Part shown: positions 1 to 12,500 of the stretch, in pieces
Numbering within the stretch: the stretch's first letter is position 1
Layout: each line of letters starts with the position of its first letter
Origin: Patiria miniata
Lineage: Eukaryota > Echinodermata > Asteroidea > Valvatida > Asterinidae
Assembly (NCBI RefSeq): GCF_015706575.1
Contig: NW_024037048.1
Location: 11,983,512 to 12,047,511, forward strand
Direction: 5' to 3'
DNA: 64,000 nucleotides
Translations under genes and position numbers: made by a program
The notes under the pieces: model-generated
The model's input: the letters and a program-made list of their open reading frames with translations, nothing else
Databases searched by the model: none
Told to the model about the DNA's origin: nothing

Positions 1-312
1 GTCAGCTGACGGAGAGAAGCCTTCTGATTCCAGAAGTAGTCTGTGTTGTGGCCACAAATCACCGGATAAAAATTGTTGGAAAGATTCCCATATCTGGCCA
101 TCACTTATTTTCCCCTTAAATGACCTATCAGCCATCAGAAAGTGATCCTTCAAACAAAGTCAAAATTAGCAGTGACAAATTTTGAGTTTTTACTGAGAAA
201 AACACTTAGAAATTTTCAGACCAGACCCAGTAGGGTTTGTGCACAGGGTGAAAAGTGATGGTCAGATAGGCCTATATGCTACTTCTGAAATCAGAAGGCT
301 TCTGACGGATAG
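1..312. repeat. Foldback repeat at window start
   Basis: GAAGCCTTCTGATTCCAGAAGTAG at 16-39 is the near-inverse of CTACTTCTGAAATCAGAAGGCTTC at 280-303. Its left end may lie outside the window. Nothing coding seen. Confidence 0.5.
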
Positions 313-1363
313 TCCGAGTAACTTGGACCCAACTTATCGCCTTTTTTAACATTTGGACATGGTCTGGCCAGACACCAAGTATATGCAATATCAGAAAATA
401 GAAATAATGAGAATTTAATTAGCGCTTCTTCGCTTACAAAATAATTAACCAGGGGAGAGCATGTAAATATAAATGATAGAATTGAAATAGTTACTGACAG
501 AGCAGAGTTCAGACTGGCACCACTACGATACAACACCGTAGTCTACAACCAGGCCAGGTAAAAACTACTGGGGGCAAGGGGAGTAATATTGGAACATACT
601 CACAAGACTATGCAGACCACTGAACCCTTTGGTGTAATGGTGGTGGTGGTGATGCAAATTAAAGAACACAGCGTCTTGCACAAAAACGAAGGCCAAATTA
701 AACTAGGCTTCCACCGTCAGCCATACATGTACAGGAACTTAGAAAATAAGGAACTGAAATGCACACCACCATCCACCACCATGCCCCAGTCACAAGTCCA
801 CGCCCTACTGGGCTTTCAAAGGGGTTTTATAGTGCTGGGTAAAAATATGCATAAGAAGTTCAAGATTAGGCATACTAATGCAGTGTGTCTTTGGTACTGG
901 GAGATATTTGCATAAACACTAAGTACTGAGGTATGGGGGCAAGGAACTTATATCCCAGTATTGTGAGAGTAAACAATAAAGACTACCACGAGAGCTCCAT
1001 CTGTGGTTCGACTGCAACCCAAATACTATTCTATTGTGGTGTAAAGTAGGTTAAGACTTAAGTTGAACAAAGTAAGCTCTGAAATAGTTTTGTGGCATTA
1101 ATCTGACTTGAGAACAGATGTAATACATGACTGCTATGGATTACTGTGGCCAAAGCGCTCTCTATTTAGTTTAAAGGTGCAATTGGGACCATAATAAAAT
1201 CAAATTTTGTTACAATATGCATGCATGGGAATCTTTCCGCTTGAGTAACTCCAATGCTCATCACGTGGCGTTACTCAAGCTAGGCTAACTTCACCTTTAA
1301 ATTTTAAGCTAGAATAGTGAGTAAATAAAACTGAAAAAGTGGCACTTGGGTAGACCTACCCGT

Positions 1364-1461
1364 ACCCACTAACTGGGACGCTAGAACTCCTTTTTTGGAC
1401 ATTTGGGATTAGACCAAAATTCCAAATGTCAAAACGGGATCTAGCGCCCCAGTTAGTGGGT
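1364..1461. repeat. Inverted repeat, 22-bp arms
   Basis: ACCCACTAACTGGGACGCTAGA (1364-1385) and its inverse (1440-1461) differ by one base. A possible hairpin; part of a repeat-rich region with no gene between 313 and 1930. Confidence 0.6.
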
Positions 1462-1573
1462 CTAGCAATATAATTTCAAATAATTTTCCCATTTTCTGAT
1501 CGAAAACTCATGACACCGGGATATAAATGAACACGTTTGTTTATATTTCTGATCTGTTTTGGACCATAATTTT

Positions 1574-1907
1574 GCCTAGTCCAAGTAACGTTGACCCTAA
1601 TCATGCTAATTATCACCTTTTTTAACATTCGGCTAGTCGTCATTTTGTGCACAACACAGCTGACGAAGGTTGTGCACACCGCAGAGTTGCACTCAAAATA
1701 CCTCTTTTTTCGGGTTCAGCTTGATCATTTTGTCATTTTGAGAGGATCCTCTGCTGAAAAAGGGATACATAATTGTCATAGGTGAGTTTTTGCTTGTGAT
1801 TTGAACGGAAATGTAAAATACCGGCAAAAAACGTGTAAACCTCCTTCTAAGTCTAGTGTTTCCCTTTGACCCTACAGTCGCCAGGGTCAAAGTTACTTGG
1901 ACTAAAT
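1574..1907. repeat. Inverted-end repeat just before SDR exon
   Basis: TAGTCCAAGTAACGTTGACCCT near 1577 pairs with AGGGTCAAAGTTACTTGGACTA near 1883-1904. Related sequence also at 309-330. It supplies the sequence directly upstream of the SDR exon at 1931. Confidence 0.55.
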
Positions 1908-1930
1908 TTTCCCCTGCCATTTGCATTAAG

Positions 1931-2143
1931 GTGCGTAACCTTGGAGGCCAAGCATTCTCCTACACAGTGGACTGTTCCTCAGCCAAGGCGGTGAGTGAGA
2001 CAGCTGAACGAGTCTTGGAGGAAGTTGGTAATATCTACATGCTGATCAACAATGCTGGAGTGCTGGTTGGTGAAGACATATTGGCCTTGTCTGAGCAGAG
2101 CATTCTACAGACTATGAATATCAACGTCCTGACACATTTTTGG
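1931..2143 (+). CDS. SDR exon with NNAG motif
   Basis: 71 codons in phase 0, starting VRNLGGQAF after a TTAAG acceptor and ending at THFW before GTGAGA. It carries the LINNAG motif that stabilises the central beta-sheet of SDR enzymes. The acceptor lies only 24 bases after an inverted-repeat element (1574-1907), so its polypyrimidine tract is poor; an alternative acceptor is possible. Confidence 0.85.
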
Positions 2144-5119
2144 GTGAGAGTGTCTGAGTCATAGTGCTACGATTTCGCAAAGTGTTAAAAGTATTCCTTG
2201 CTGTGGCTATAGTTATGGAAGTGGACAATCACACACATGACATTTGTCAACCAAATGGCACTCTGACTTCACTCAACTTTCCTTAAAATAAAACATCCAG
2301 AGCCATGAATGAGAAAGAAAAGATGTAACACAAGGAAAAAAGACACAGATTTTTACGGGGAAAAAAATCTTTTCTGTCGAGATACTGAAGCTCTTGTGAA
2401 TCAATTTAAGTATAGATTGGCAATGTTCTGTTGCAATGCTTTAACTATAGCCATTGGAAAATGTAAATTATCGGCTTCCATTACTAGTTTAACAACTTTG
2501 TAAATTTTACCTACACAAGTACCTATTGAAGTTGTACTACAACTTTTAGTGACAATTATGCATCAAACTTTTTACAGGACAGCAGTTTACAGCCAAGCAA
2601 TTCTGAAAAGTTAAAGTCTCTGCAAACCTGCAGTTTTTATTGTTATTTATTTATTTTTGGTTGCAGACTATTCGTAGTTTCTTACCAGGAATGCTAGAAG
2701 CTAATGATGGCCACATTGTCAGCATTGCATCTATGGCCGGCAAGCAAGGTTCCCATCGCCTCACTGACTACTGTGCCTCTAAGTTTGCTGCTGTGGGACT
2801 CCATGAATCTCTGACGGATGAAATTGAAAAGGTCTACCAAAGGCCGGGGGTGCAGACCACTGTAGTGTGTCCTATGTTCATCAACACAGGATTGATTCAC
2901 AGTATCAGTACAAGGTCAGGATAACTTTTATTCATTGTTCCTCAATGTTGCCCCTATTCTTCCTTTGGTCTCATATAAAACTTCAGTATTCTCTACACTT
3001 AAGCATGATGTACATGTAGGTCGGTTATTTTTCAATCTTCAAGGAATTTGGTGAGTGATTTGGATTGCCTATTCGAATCAAAGGTCTTTTCATAAATCAT
3101 GCTTGAACTTTATCAGCTTTGACATTTGAAATTCAAAGCTTGTCACAAATGTGTTTATGTTAGTTTTGTTTTTTTACTACATTTTGCTCATTTGAAATTT
3201 GAATGCAGAATGATGGTCCATTGGTCATAGTTGCAATGCATGACTACATTTGATTTGTATCAAGGCCACATGATCATTGTGTGCAACAGTTATTGTCAAT
3301 CATTACACAAAACTTTTCATGAAAGTTCTTAATAGTAGAATTGCTTCTTTGATATTGTAGATAGTGGAGAAGGCCACCAAAATTTAGGGAAATTAAAGCA
3401 TCTCCAGCCTTCGCCACCCCCCCCCCCCCTCCCCTGAGCCACCACACCTCCACCCTATCCCCGCCCCCTGTAAGCACAACCGCTTGAAGCTTCTAAACAA
3501 TTTTTAAGAATTATTTTTCAAGAGGATAATTTGAGAAGCTAGTGATCCCTATGTTTCATCCAATCTTGTATATGTACACGTAGGATTGGTGGACCAGACA
3601 TGCTGAAGGCAGAGGAGGTAGTGGAGCAGATCATGGATGGTGTGCTGAAAAACCAAAGAGAAATCCTGGTACCGACTGTCTCCTCATGGGTGTCGCTGGT
3701 CCTCAAAGCGTAAGTCTCTCAGCAAATCACTGCTCAACATACGTGTAGTCTTTAGTAGTTCAGTTTCAACATGTTAACCCTCCTAAGCAAACATACATTT
3801 TGTGCCACGTAGTCCTCCCAGTCAAAATCAAACAAGTGACTGTTTTCAACAGTTAAGAATTCCCAGCCTACATAAAGCAGGATTGACTGGCTGGGACTGC
3901 TTAGGTAGCTTGATACAGCTAAGCTTTGACTCCGGGTGAGTGATAAAACAGCTGTGACCACAACTTGCCTGCTTTGTCTGTTCATGGTCTGTTGACCCAG
4001 TTTGACCAGTCACAGTGCTTGCTTGACATATGATCTGACTGCTGGTGACTAGCCTTTGTTAAAAGTATAGCAGGGGAAGTGACAGTGAATTTTGACTGTC
4101 TGTGACTGTTTAAATAGCAGGAGGGTTAAATGTTTGAACATTTTTAACGTTTTCTATCATTTTGTCACATTGGGGTGTTCTTGTTTGTTTATTGGTGGCT
4201 GTTGGTTGTTGGCACCCAATTCAATGCTAGCTGATGTGCTAACTGATAAAAAGACAAATGTACAAAGTTTTTCTTTATAGCAGTCAAGCCCTGACTAGTC
4301 AATCACAAGTCAAGTAACAAATGCTTCCTTTATTGGTTTTCATCTCATTACTTGCAATTGACTAGTTAGTGGCTCAGATTCGACTAATAATGTAGTCTTA
4401 CATTAGTCGGTAGCCATTAGTCAACCGACTAATGTAAGACTACAATCGAAAAGAGCCATTCGGTTTGAATATTTGTCTTTTTATCTGTCAGCACAGCATA
4501 GGAGGGTTTATAATATGATGAAATAGTCTCCATTCCCTTTATCATGAACAAATATAGAAATTGTATTATAAGATGGAATTTTGCGTCGGGGTGATATAAA
4601 TCAAATTAGGTTTTGCCCTTCACCAACGTGTTTTTAAACACTGTATACTCAGTGTGTTACCTCCCGAGTGAAAGTTGGAAAAAATCACTCGGGTGGGACT
4701 CGAACCCACGACCTCCTGCTTTCTAGTGCAGATGTCTTACCACTCGACCACCGAGCTAACGGGATCGGTTGGCCGGTTCGAATCTGATGTACATAGCAGC
4801 GGGTACCGCATAAACTATTATAAGATGGAATTTTGCGTCGGGGTAATATAAATCAAATTAGGTTTTGCCCTTCACCGACGTTTTTTTAAACACTGTATAC
4901 TCAGTGTGTTACCTCCCGAGTGAAAGTTGGAAAAAAGAAAGAAATTTTAGTTAGAAATTGTAGCTACGTGTAAGAGTTAACTTAAATGTACATGCAGGAT
5001 TGCAAGGTGACATTTGTGCTCTTTCTTTATTTGACAGTGTGTTACCAAAGAGGGGTTGGGAGGCAATTCTGAGGAGCCAGCAGATTGTCATTCCTTCACA
5101 GACAAGGGAGGACAAATGA
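1931..5119 (+). CDS. Short-chain dehydrogenase/reductase, SDR16C/17-beta-HSD11-like, 5'-partial (4 exons)
   Basis: Exons 1931-2143, 2667-2914, 3584-3709 and 5038-5119 join in phase (0, 2, 2) to 223 codons ending in TGA. The order matches classical SDRs: a VDCSS segment, the structural motif LINNAGV, the catalytic serine region VSIASMAG, the catalytic motif YCASK (Tyr and Lys three residues apart), then a CPMFINTG segment after the active site. The family oxidises or reduces retinoids, steroids or lipid alcohols with NAD(P)(H), usually on ER or lipid droplets; the substrate here is unknown. The N-terminal TGxxxGIG Rossmann exon(s) are missing and were not found in bases 1-1930, so they probably lie upstream of the window. 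Subfamily placement rests on overall resemblance only. Confidence 0.88.
2667..2914 (+). CDS. SDR catalytic exon (S, Y, K)
   Basis: Acceptor TTGCAG, donor GTCAGG, phase 0 in and 2 out. It codes the catalytic Ser region and the YCASK motif (DYCASKFAAVG), plus the proline segment CPMFINTG that precedes the substrate-binding loop. The catalytic residues are intact. Confidence 0.9.
3584..3709 (+). CDS. SDR C-terminal exon
   Basis: Acceptor after CACGTAG, donor GTAAGT, phase 2 on both sides. Codes GGPDMLKAEEVVEQIMDG followed by a hydrophobic VSSWVSLVLKA stretch, as in the C-terminal helix of SDR16C members. It is too short for the track of long open frames but fits the neighbouring phases exactly. 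Confidence 0.85.
4391..4444. repeat. Perfect 21-bp hairpin
   Basis: Arms 4391-4411 and 4424-4444 (TGTAGTCTTACATTAGTCGGT and its inverse) with a 12-nt loop. In the last SDR intron. Confidence 0.75.
4560..4940 (-). repeat. tRNA-like SINE with flanking direct repeats, in SDR intron
   Basis: A minus-strand tRNA-like stretch (4687-4765) has box A TGGTCGAGTGG and box B GGTTCGAGTCC. It sits between two nearly identical about 120-bp direct repeats (4566-4687 and 4822-4939, GGAATTTTGCGTCGGGGT...). The anticodon arm is imperfect and there is no acceptor pairing, so it is not a working tRNA gene. Confidence 0.6.
5038..5119 (+). CDS. SDR last coding exon
   Basis: Acceptor TTTGACAG, phase 2. Codes AVLPKRGWEAILRSQ and a short polar tail ending in TGA at 5117-5119. 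A frame shifted by one base is open to 5238, but only the frame used here continues from the previous exon and gives an SDR-like LP..W......Q tail. Confidence 0.83.
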
Positions 5120-5330
5120 CTATACAAAAGAGAGTGTTATCGCCTGTGGTTACTCAAAAGCTTAGACATGTTACAGCTCACGGAGGACAGTGCAAATGGC
5201 CAGGAGTGATTGCAGTTATTGCAGTGATAACATGGTGACTTCAACCATCCTCCACAATACATATATGCGAATCAAGCTTCCAGCTCCAACTTTCAAGTTC
5301 AATTTCAAACTTAATTTGAAAAAAAAGATT

Positions 5331-5643
5331 GTTTGCATCACATTTCAATAGATTGCTATATTCCATAAGGCAGTTCTTGAATTATCGTTTGTGAAAACTA
5401 GCTTTTGAGTCTTACTACAATTAAAGTGAGGATTCAATAATGGTCTAGCAAGAATCATGATTTCAAGACATTGTATGTGAAAACAATCTTTTGAAAAAAA
5501 ATGTTTGCATCACATTTCAATGGATTGCTACATTCCATAAGGCAGTACTTGAACTATTGTTTGTGAAAACTAGCTTTTGAGTCTTACTACAATTAAAGTG
5601 AGGATTCAGTAATGGTCTAGCAAGAATCATGATTTCAAGACTT
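5331..5643 (+). repeat. Tandem duplication, period 172
   Basis: 5331-5471 and 5503-5643 are nearly identical (GTTTGCATCACATTTCAAT ... GGTCTAGCAAGAATCATGAT). It lies in the 3' flank of the SDR gene. Confidence 0.8.
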
Positions 5644-7662
5644 TGTGAATGAGGAACAATGCAAGTGCCTTTAGATTTATATATTTCTGATTTGAAAGTT
5701 ACAATTAAATATTTCTTCCTAGGCTTTTTACATATTTTGGAAAAAATCCTACATAAATCGAGCAACTCATTAATTTATATCAGTCACTTTGAAAAATGTG
5801 CTTTAACAAGTATTTTGAAATTGTATGTAAATACTCAACAATATTACAGTACTTACCAAATTTTTTAAAACTCTATAAATTTTTTAAAAAAATGACTTTC
5901 TTGATAAAAAAAATATTTTAAGAGGTTTTTGGTTGTGATGAAAAAAAGTTGTAAAAAATAATTAAGAGATATTTACTTATCCCGATTTTTGAAAAAACTT
6001 ATGAGATTGTATTGAGAACATTTTTAATGTTAAAAAAGTTTGTGTAGAATGTCTTCCTTTATTCATAATTGGAATTATTTTAGGGATAACTGGGTTAGTA
6101 ATAGTACTAAAGCTATGTCAAATGGCATAAATAAACACTGAAAAATAGCTATGCATACCTGTGGAAAATGGTGGCTGTATTTTAAATTACATTGATTTAA
6201 ATCACCAGTTCAAATTGCAATAAAAATCATATTTTTTTAAATGTAATTACTGATTATTTAATCAAAACTCTTACTTCTTTGTAAAACTGAACTTTAGTGA
6301 TTTTCGTGGAGCTAATCTTGAACTTGCTACCACATTGCCTCCCGCATATAAAACCTCGTCATTTGGGCCTTTTTTCTTCCTTTGAAGCAACATGTGCTCA
6401 GAATCTAAAGCTGCGTTTAACAACTCATCTGATGAAGTTTTAGCTCAGTGAATGCTGCATCTTCCGAGAAAACATTCTAGGATCTAGATCTTTCATATAC
6501 CCATATCACAAAACAATGGAAGGCTTACTTTTTTTTTAAAGGGTTTCGAATATCCGGTTTCCAAATGACTTTGAAGCTAAAGGAACACTGTGCTATCAAC
6601 CAGCGTAGAGGAAGTAGAATGAAGATGCTGATTCAATGAAGGACTCTCATCTCTAAACCAACATTTGGAATAACTTTCTTTGTGTACCTGTATTTAATTA
6701 TGTAGGGTCTGTGCACAACCAGCACAGTAAGCATAAACAGACATTTCTAGTTTGTATTACCCTTGAAGCGTGCTACTAAAACCAGATGTTTTGGTGATGT
6801 GGTTATCAATACATTCCTCCCAATTCAGTGGAGTTGTGACGTGTTCCAAATTGAACGAGTAAAAGAAACTCGCTTGTTTTCCAGGATCTCAGAAAGAATT
6901 AAAAAGCATACTGAGTTACAATGTCTGGAATAGCAAACACTTGGTAGTAAGTTTGCATTGACATACTTGTACATCAATTTTTAATTCGATTTTTCAATTT
7001 TGCATTTAGGGTATATAGGGTGATAGGTGATAGGGTAAAACAGTAGTCGTCTTTGAGAATTCAATTATTGCAGATCGGAAATTAATCGTATGCCAACTGC
7101 AAAGTCTGATGTATATCCGACTGTAATAAACTATTCAATCATGAAACACCACCCAAGGAATTATGAGTGGTCAGAAGCAGTCTACCTCCAACCAACTTAC
7201 CATCACCCCAACACCTCCTCCCCCCCCCCCCCCCCCCCCCCCATGAACAAACTTTGCTATGGTGATCACATAAATTGGTTTTTACTTTGTCACAACAAAC
7301 AACAATCAATTCTGTTCTTCTTAAACCAGCTCCACTCAAGCACTGTTTATTCAACATGATATCTCAAGTACGGCAACTATAAATACAACATGGTTTGAGG
7401 AAACGTACATAAGGCATGTCATGTACAATTACTGATACCGTTGTAGTCTTGGACGAAGACGGCAGTGATCGATAGTGATTTTAGTGATTGTTGTAGAGCG
7501 CACAACTGTGTTTGACTTTCCCTCACTAATGTCTTGGAAAATTTCACAGGAATGGGGGCATGGCTGTAATGTGTAAATTAGACCGTGGGTGTAAAAATTG
7601 ATATCGTTGAACAAAACGGCGACTTCCTTTTTTGTTACCGGAAGTCGCATGGCAGTCCACTC

Positions 7663-7965
7663 ATAAGTCCGACGCCTCATAAGTCCAATGCCTCATAAGT
7701 CCAAAATTTCAGACTTATGAGGCGTCGGACTTATGAGGCATAACATTTATCTATTCCGCCTCATAGGTCTGACGCCGCATAAGTCCGACGCTTCATAGCT
7801 CCGACGCCTCCCAAGTCCGAAACAGCGTTTGTCCATTGTAGGACTTATGAGGCATCAGACTTATGAGGCTTCGGACCTACAAGGCGGAATTTATGCCTCA
7901 TAAGTCCGACACCTCATAAGTCCGAAATATGAGGCGTCGGACCTATGAGACGTCGGACTTATGAT
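7663..7965. repeat. CATAAGTCCGACGCC palindromic array, copy 1
   Basis: Many near-copies of CATAAGTCCGACGCCT occur in direct and inverted order, giving nested hairpins (CTCATAAGTCC...GGACTTATGAG). Same family as 57066-57416. Confidence 0.8.
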
Positions 7966-8914
7966 ACAGCCCCGTCGCATGCAGGTATCACTGAGTTACA
8001 TATCTAATTAGCGATGCTTGATCACCACACTTTACAGTTGAATTTTCGCACGTACAAATATATAAACAACCATCGCGTGATGCGCACAGTGCACACGACT
8101 GACTATAAACCATTTCACGATCGCTGATTGGTTCCCTAGGAAAGCCTAGGGAGAAAATAAAGAAAAAGTTAATCTGCGACTATGAAATTCCCGAGACATT
8201 AGTGCGAGCAGACTCACTGGTCTAAGATTGTGTCGTTAGAGGGTGCACTCTAACGTATCATCCGCTGTTGATCACTAGCATCTTGGGCCAAGACTAATAC
8301 CATTGAGGTGTAGGCAGACTTTTGCCTCCTGACGCAAAGTGGAGGGAAGCAGTATTATGGGAGCATTTAAAAATCACTTTGAAAATGCCATTGTGTCAAT
8401 TCCTTCTGTTAAAAACTGTGTGAGTAATTGTGACATTATCTTTATTAAAGAAAAAAAAATTAAAAAACAATTATTATTAGTTTAAACATCAATGTCAGAT
8501 GGTCACTTCATGAAAAGTGCTTCAAATGCCTTTTTTTCCATTGAACTTGGGAGGGCTGTTATGTCAGGGAGGTGAAACTGTGTCTGCACCAAATAATTTG
8601 CATTGCCAATATCAGGTATTCCCATGGAAACCAGACACAATCACAAGTTTTCGTTCAGATATATAGCTCATGAAATCAAATTTGCCATGTTCTCAAAACA
8701 GTGTGAATACATGTGCTGTTAGTGTTACTATGCACTTGTGAATTTTAATTGCCAAGTGATACACTTCACCACTTCTAAGTTCTATTTAATGAAATTAATT
8801 CTTGTATTAAAATGATAATTGACTTGTTAATATAGATAAAAACAACATAGAATCCTCCCATCATGTCCATGGAAAGGGATAAACATTTAAAATAACATAC
8901 ATGTCCCTTTTTGG

Positions 8915-9272
8915 CCAGATATGTGTGCTATGCGCCCCTTGGGTGTCAAAAACGGCATATCCCACATCACTGCAGTCAACAATTGTTTTGTTATATCGTG
9001 CCAGTAAGTCAAAACGATAAATGGTTGTAATATGCAAGAAATCTATTTAACCAGTGCGGTGAAACCCTTGATAACTGCAGGCTTTCCAGCCTGATGTGAG
9101 ACTGAGCGGTTTCGCATTGCATGCATGCAGTTCTCACCTCTCAGTCGCAGCAGGTTCTACACGCGCGCGCATTACGCGCATTGTATATGAGGTTAACCAT
9201 TGTATATGCATTTTTACAGGTGGGACACGTGGTTGCTCTAGACCAATGAAATTACAGTATCCAAGCACATGA
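8915..9272 (-). mobile_element. MITE family M1, copy a (inverted)
   Basis: Contains CCCACATCACTGCAGTCAACAATTG and, further on, the reverse complement of the CTTGGATACTGTAATTTCATTGGTC block found at 18960 and 29458. It lies just downstream of the FKBP stop codon. Confidence 0.6.
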
Positions 9273-9510
9273 TGTAACAATAACATTTGAAGCTTTCATT
9301 CAAGTTCGCAATAGAAATGCAAAGATTTGTGAGTGAATTTGAAAAAAAAACATTGGCACATTGCTAAATGCATCCGAGTCGTCACACTGAATTATGAGCT
9401 TGCAGATAGTCAACCAATCAGCTTGGACCAACCAACCAGCCTGGACCAATCAACCAATCAACCTGTCTGTGAGTTCTATGCAGTCAGCATCCAGTATGAG
9501 GTCGCTTTCT

Positions 9511-9589
9511 CTAGCTGACGTTCTTGAGTGTTACATTGAAGACAAGTGTGCTATTGGGAGGAATGGGGCCAACCGCCTTACGTCCATAA
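9511..9589 (-). CDS. Exon 13: FKBP C-terminus and stop
   Basis: 79 nt, phase 2 in. Codes [20 protein letters not shown], then LKNVS and TAG at 9511-9513. This is the canonical FKBP ending (IPPNSTL.F.VEL). It is hidden under plus-strand open frames but closes the 13-exon model exactly. Confidence 0.92.
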
Positions 9590-12500
9590 CTATAAAGACA
9601 TTGAAAATAATCAAAAAGCTAAGAGAATTATACATGCATTACAAAAGATTTTGAAGAGTTGATAGACAATGAAGACATAAAATCCACTGGACATCACATC
9701 ACGAACATAATTAAGTCTACTGCTTAATTCCATGTCCCACTACAGTACAGATAGTGTCCAACTTTACATGTTCATGAAATTTAGGGGAGGCGTTGACACG
9801 ACCCCCTTGGAAATAGGTTTTGAGAGAAACCAGCCAGTCATTCATCCACAGATACTGCAATGGTCTGTCGTGCCAATCTTCTATGCTCATTCCGTACAGC
9901 TGGGCTCCACGCATGCCTTTTTTGCATGGTTGTTCATGTGCCCCCCGTAATAATTTATTACTCTCGATACAGACATTTCCCATAGTTAAACATGTGTACA
10001 AACAGAGATGGCCAGTATACATATTAGGAATAAACTGCAATAACCTACCCCTCAGCTGCTGGGATTGTTATACGCCTTTCACCTCCAAGTTTCATGCCTA
10101 AGAAAACAATGAAAAATGATATTAAAGGGAATATACAACATTTGCAAACATCGAAAAATAAAACTACCAAGTTTTTGCGAAATACCTTAACAGGATGTTG
10201 GTACATGACAGTCTAAAGCATCCTGTAAAATTATGGCACCTGGTATACTGTCATTTTCAAGAAAAATGGTATTTTTGTATCAATTTCCAACGCTGATCGG
10301 CCGATCAGCGTTGGAAACAACTGGCTTTTTTTCAAATACTAGCCCCAATTGACCATTGCACTTGTTTGCAATCGATTACAAACCTATAAACGGGTACGAG
10401 CCAGCTAGACTGGTTCCCTGACCTTACAATTCCCCCAAAGTATGTTAACTGCTCTGTTTCTTCTTATATGGAGTCAGGGAACCAGACTACAGGAAAATGA
10501 TCGTTTTTCTTGGTTTTTATAGCATTTTCGAACCCAAAACCTCCAGAAAGTTAGTGTAACTATATTTGCTTTATATTTCCAACCCCCCAATTCCATCCAT
10601 TTCTGAAAATTACAGCAAAAGCAAATGATGTATATTCCCTTTAACATATCCCCAAAAATGTTTCTGTCCAGAAAATTTGAAAAATAAGTATGCTGCAGTT
10701 TTGTTCATGGAAGTAATTTAATAGTAACATAAACCATATGCATTTTGGTAAAGTTCTAGTATAAAGAATGTGTAAAATTGTTGTCACGTACTGTATGACT
10801 GTTCAGATATCACACTGATATGAGGCCTGGTACATTCAATTCTTTTGTGAATAAAATATTTGATAAGATACATGTAGACATTTTGCAGAGGCGGAGCATC
10901 AATTGACAGCATTAGGTTTTGAACAACGTTTGCAAAGGTCTACATTACTTTTTGTTCATAGATAGGAATTAACGTTAACTCACCGGCTATTCCCATATCC
11001 CATCCTTTAATGACTTCTGATCTACCCAGCCTGAACATGAAGGGCTTGCCTCCAAGGCAGGAGTCAAACTGCTTGCCGTTGCTAGCAAGGGTCCCCTTGT
11101 AGTACACATGAACCTCAGGAGAGAACAAAACAGAAAAGAAGTTGTCATTATTTCAACATGTTCAAAAGGCTGTGGATTACGTGCACTAATACCCCCCTCA
11201 ATGGTTACAAAGAAAGAGATAGGCAGGAGTCTTTTAATGTATGTCTGCTGTGCGCAAAGATGAAACATATTAGTGCACATTCAGAATAACGTGCATAAAC
11301 AATTGTGTATGTGAATTACATACACCCCCTACAAGGACAGATAAAGGTTCTTTGCTGTACTTCAGAGTTCATACTTTGTTGAAAACAGTCCTCCATTGTG
11401 AGTTGGTGTGCTTAGTCTATGGGAGAGTGTCATATTACAGGGACAAAGGGAAGGACAATGCCTTGTCCTCGAGTGTTATGTAAAACACAACTGTGTGTGC
11501 ATGCAGAGTGTTCTGCAATAGAAGCTCCGACTGCTCATGCAATGAGTTTATTGTGGAATCATTGGTAATGGCTAAGAAAAGACGCTTCTTATTTTGCGAT
11601 GACCAAAAGACCATGGTAACTTGTGATGTAAGTGTTTTGAACTGTTGTCTAGGAACTCAATCACGACAACACATCGTAATAAGTTTGTGAAATGAATCAT
11701 ACGACGAGTTGAAAGTTGCGACGTGTTACGCGTTGCAACTCGTGAAATCCATAGCAGTTTACAAGTGATTCACAGAATCTATTTAAAACAAGTCAAGTCA
11801 AACCTAGTAACGCTGGTCCCAAGTGCACACAATTCTATTCGATTGATTCCCAATAGCTGTTCACTGGAAATCTTTTCATGCATCTGGTCTTCACTATGGG
11901 CCGGCATTAGCTCACTACAGGTTTCCTATACAACCAAACTAAGTCACACTTAACAGTCACTAAGTCAGGACACTAGACTGACCCTCTGGGATCAGCACAA
12001 AAGAAAGTTACATGTTGAGAAACATTAGCAAGTTTTCAGAGATTTCAATATCATTGCCGATACAACTTTTAAAGCTAACAAGATGCCTCATATCTTTTGC
12101 AGACCACAGAATGACTTACCATCTTTCCTACTTTGGCTACTTTCCCATCGCCCGTCACAATGTCCTCAATCACTGTACCACCTGGTAACTTCACCTTTTT
12201 CTGAATAAACAAAACCCAGAATCAATGTTAAAGTTGCTAAAACTATAAGTAAAAAGAAACTGCATACAGTACAGCACTAGTTGCACAGCACTGCACTGCA
12301 TTTTGTACATGCTCAATGGCTCTGCCCCTAGGAAGCTTTTGAGGCTATGTGTCATGCAAACTCCTCCCAAAATACACTCTGTACACCAAAAATGGTTCAA
12401 TCATACACTGTACGTACGGGCAAAACAATTATGATACTTCATACAAGCATGGGCGTCGCCAGGATTTTTTCTAGAGGGGGGCAAATTTTTTTTTGCCAAA

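Larger units (their letters stand above)
5644..9510. other. Gene-poor stretch between SDR and FKBP genes
   Basis: AT-rich to about 6300, with no supportable coding region. It contains a poly-C run (about 7219-7242), a CATAAGTCC palindromic array (7663-7965) and a MITE copy (8915-9272). The two genes are convergent, so both 3' UTRs should lie here; no poly(A) signal was assigned. Confidence 0.6.

Noticed and set aside
1..1930. Missing N-terminal SDR exon within the window start
   Set aside because: No TGxxxGIG-like coding stretch with a matching donor was seen on the plus strand; the region is filled by inverted repeats.
4687..4765. Functional tRNA gene on the minus strand
   Set aside because: Box A and B are present but the anticodon arm is imperfect, acceptor pairing is absent and it sits within a repeated unit; better explained as a SINE head.
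5056..5238. 60-aa plus-strand frame at the SDR last exon
   Set aside because: Shifted relative to the frame continuing from the previous exon, which yields an SDR-like C-terminus and TGA at 5117.
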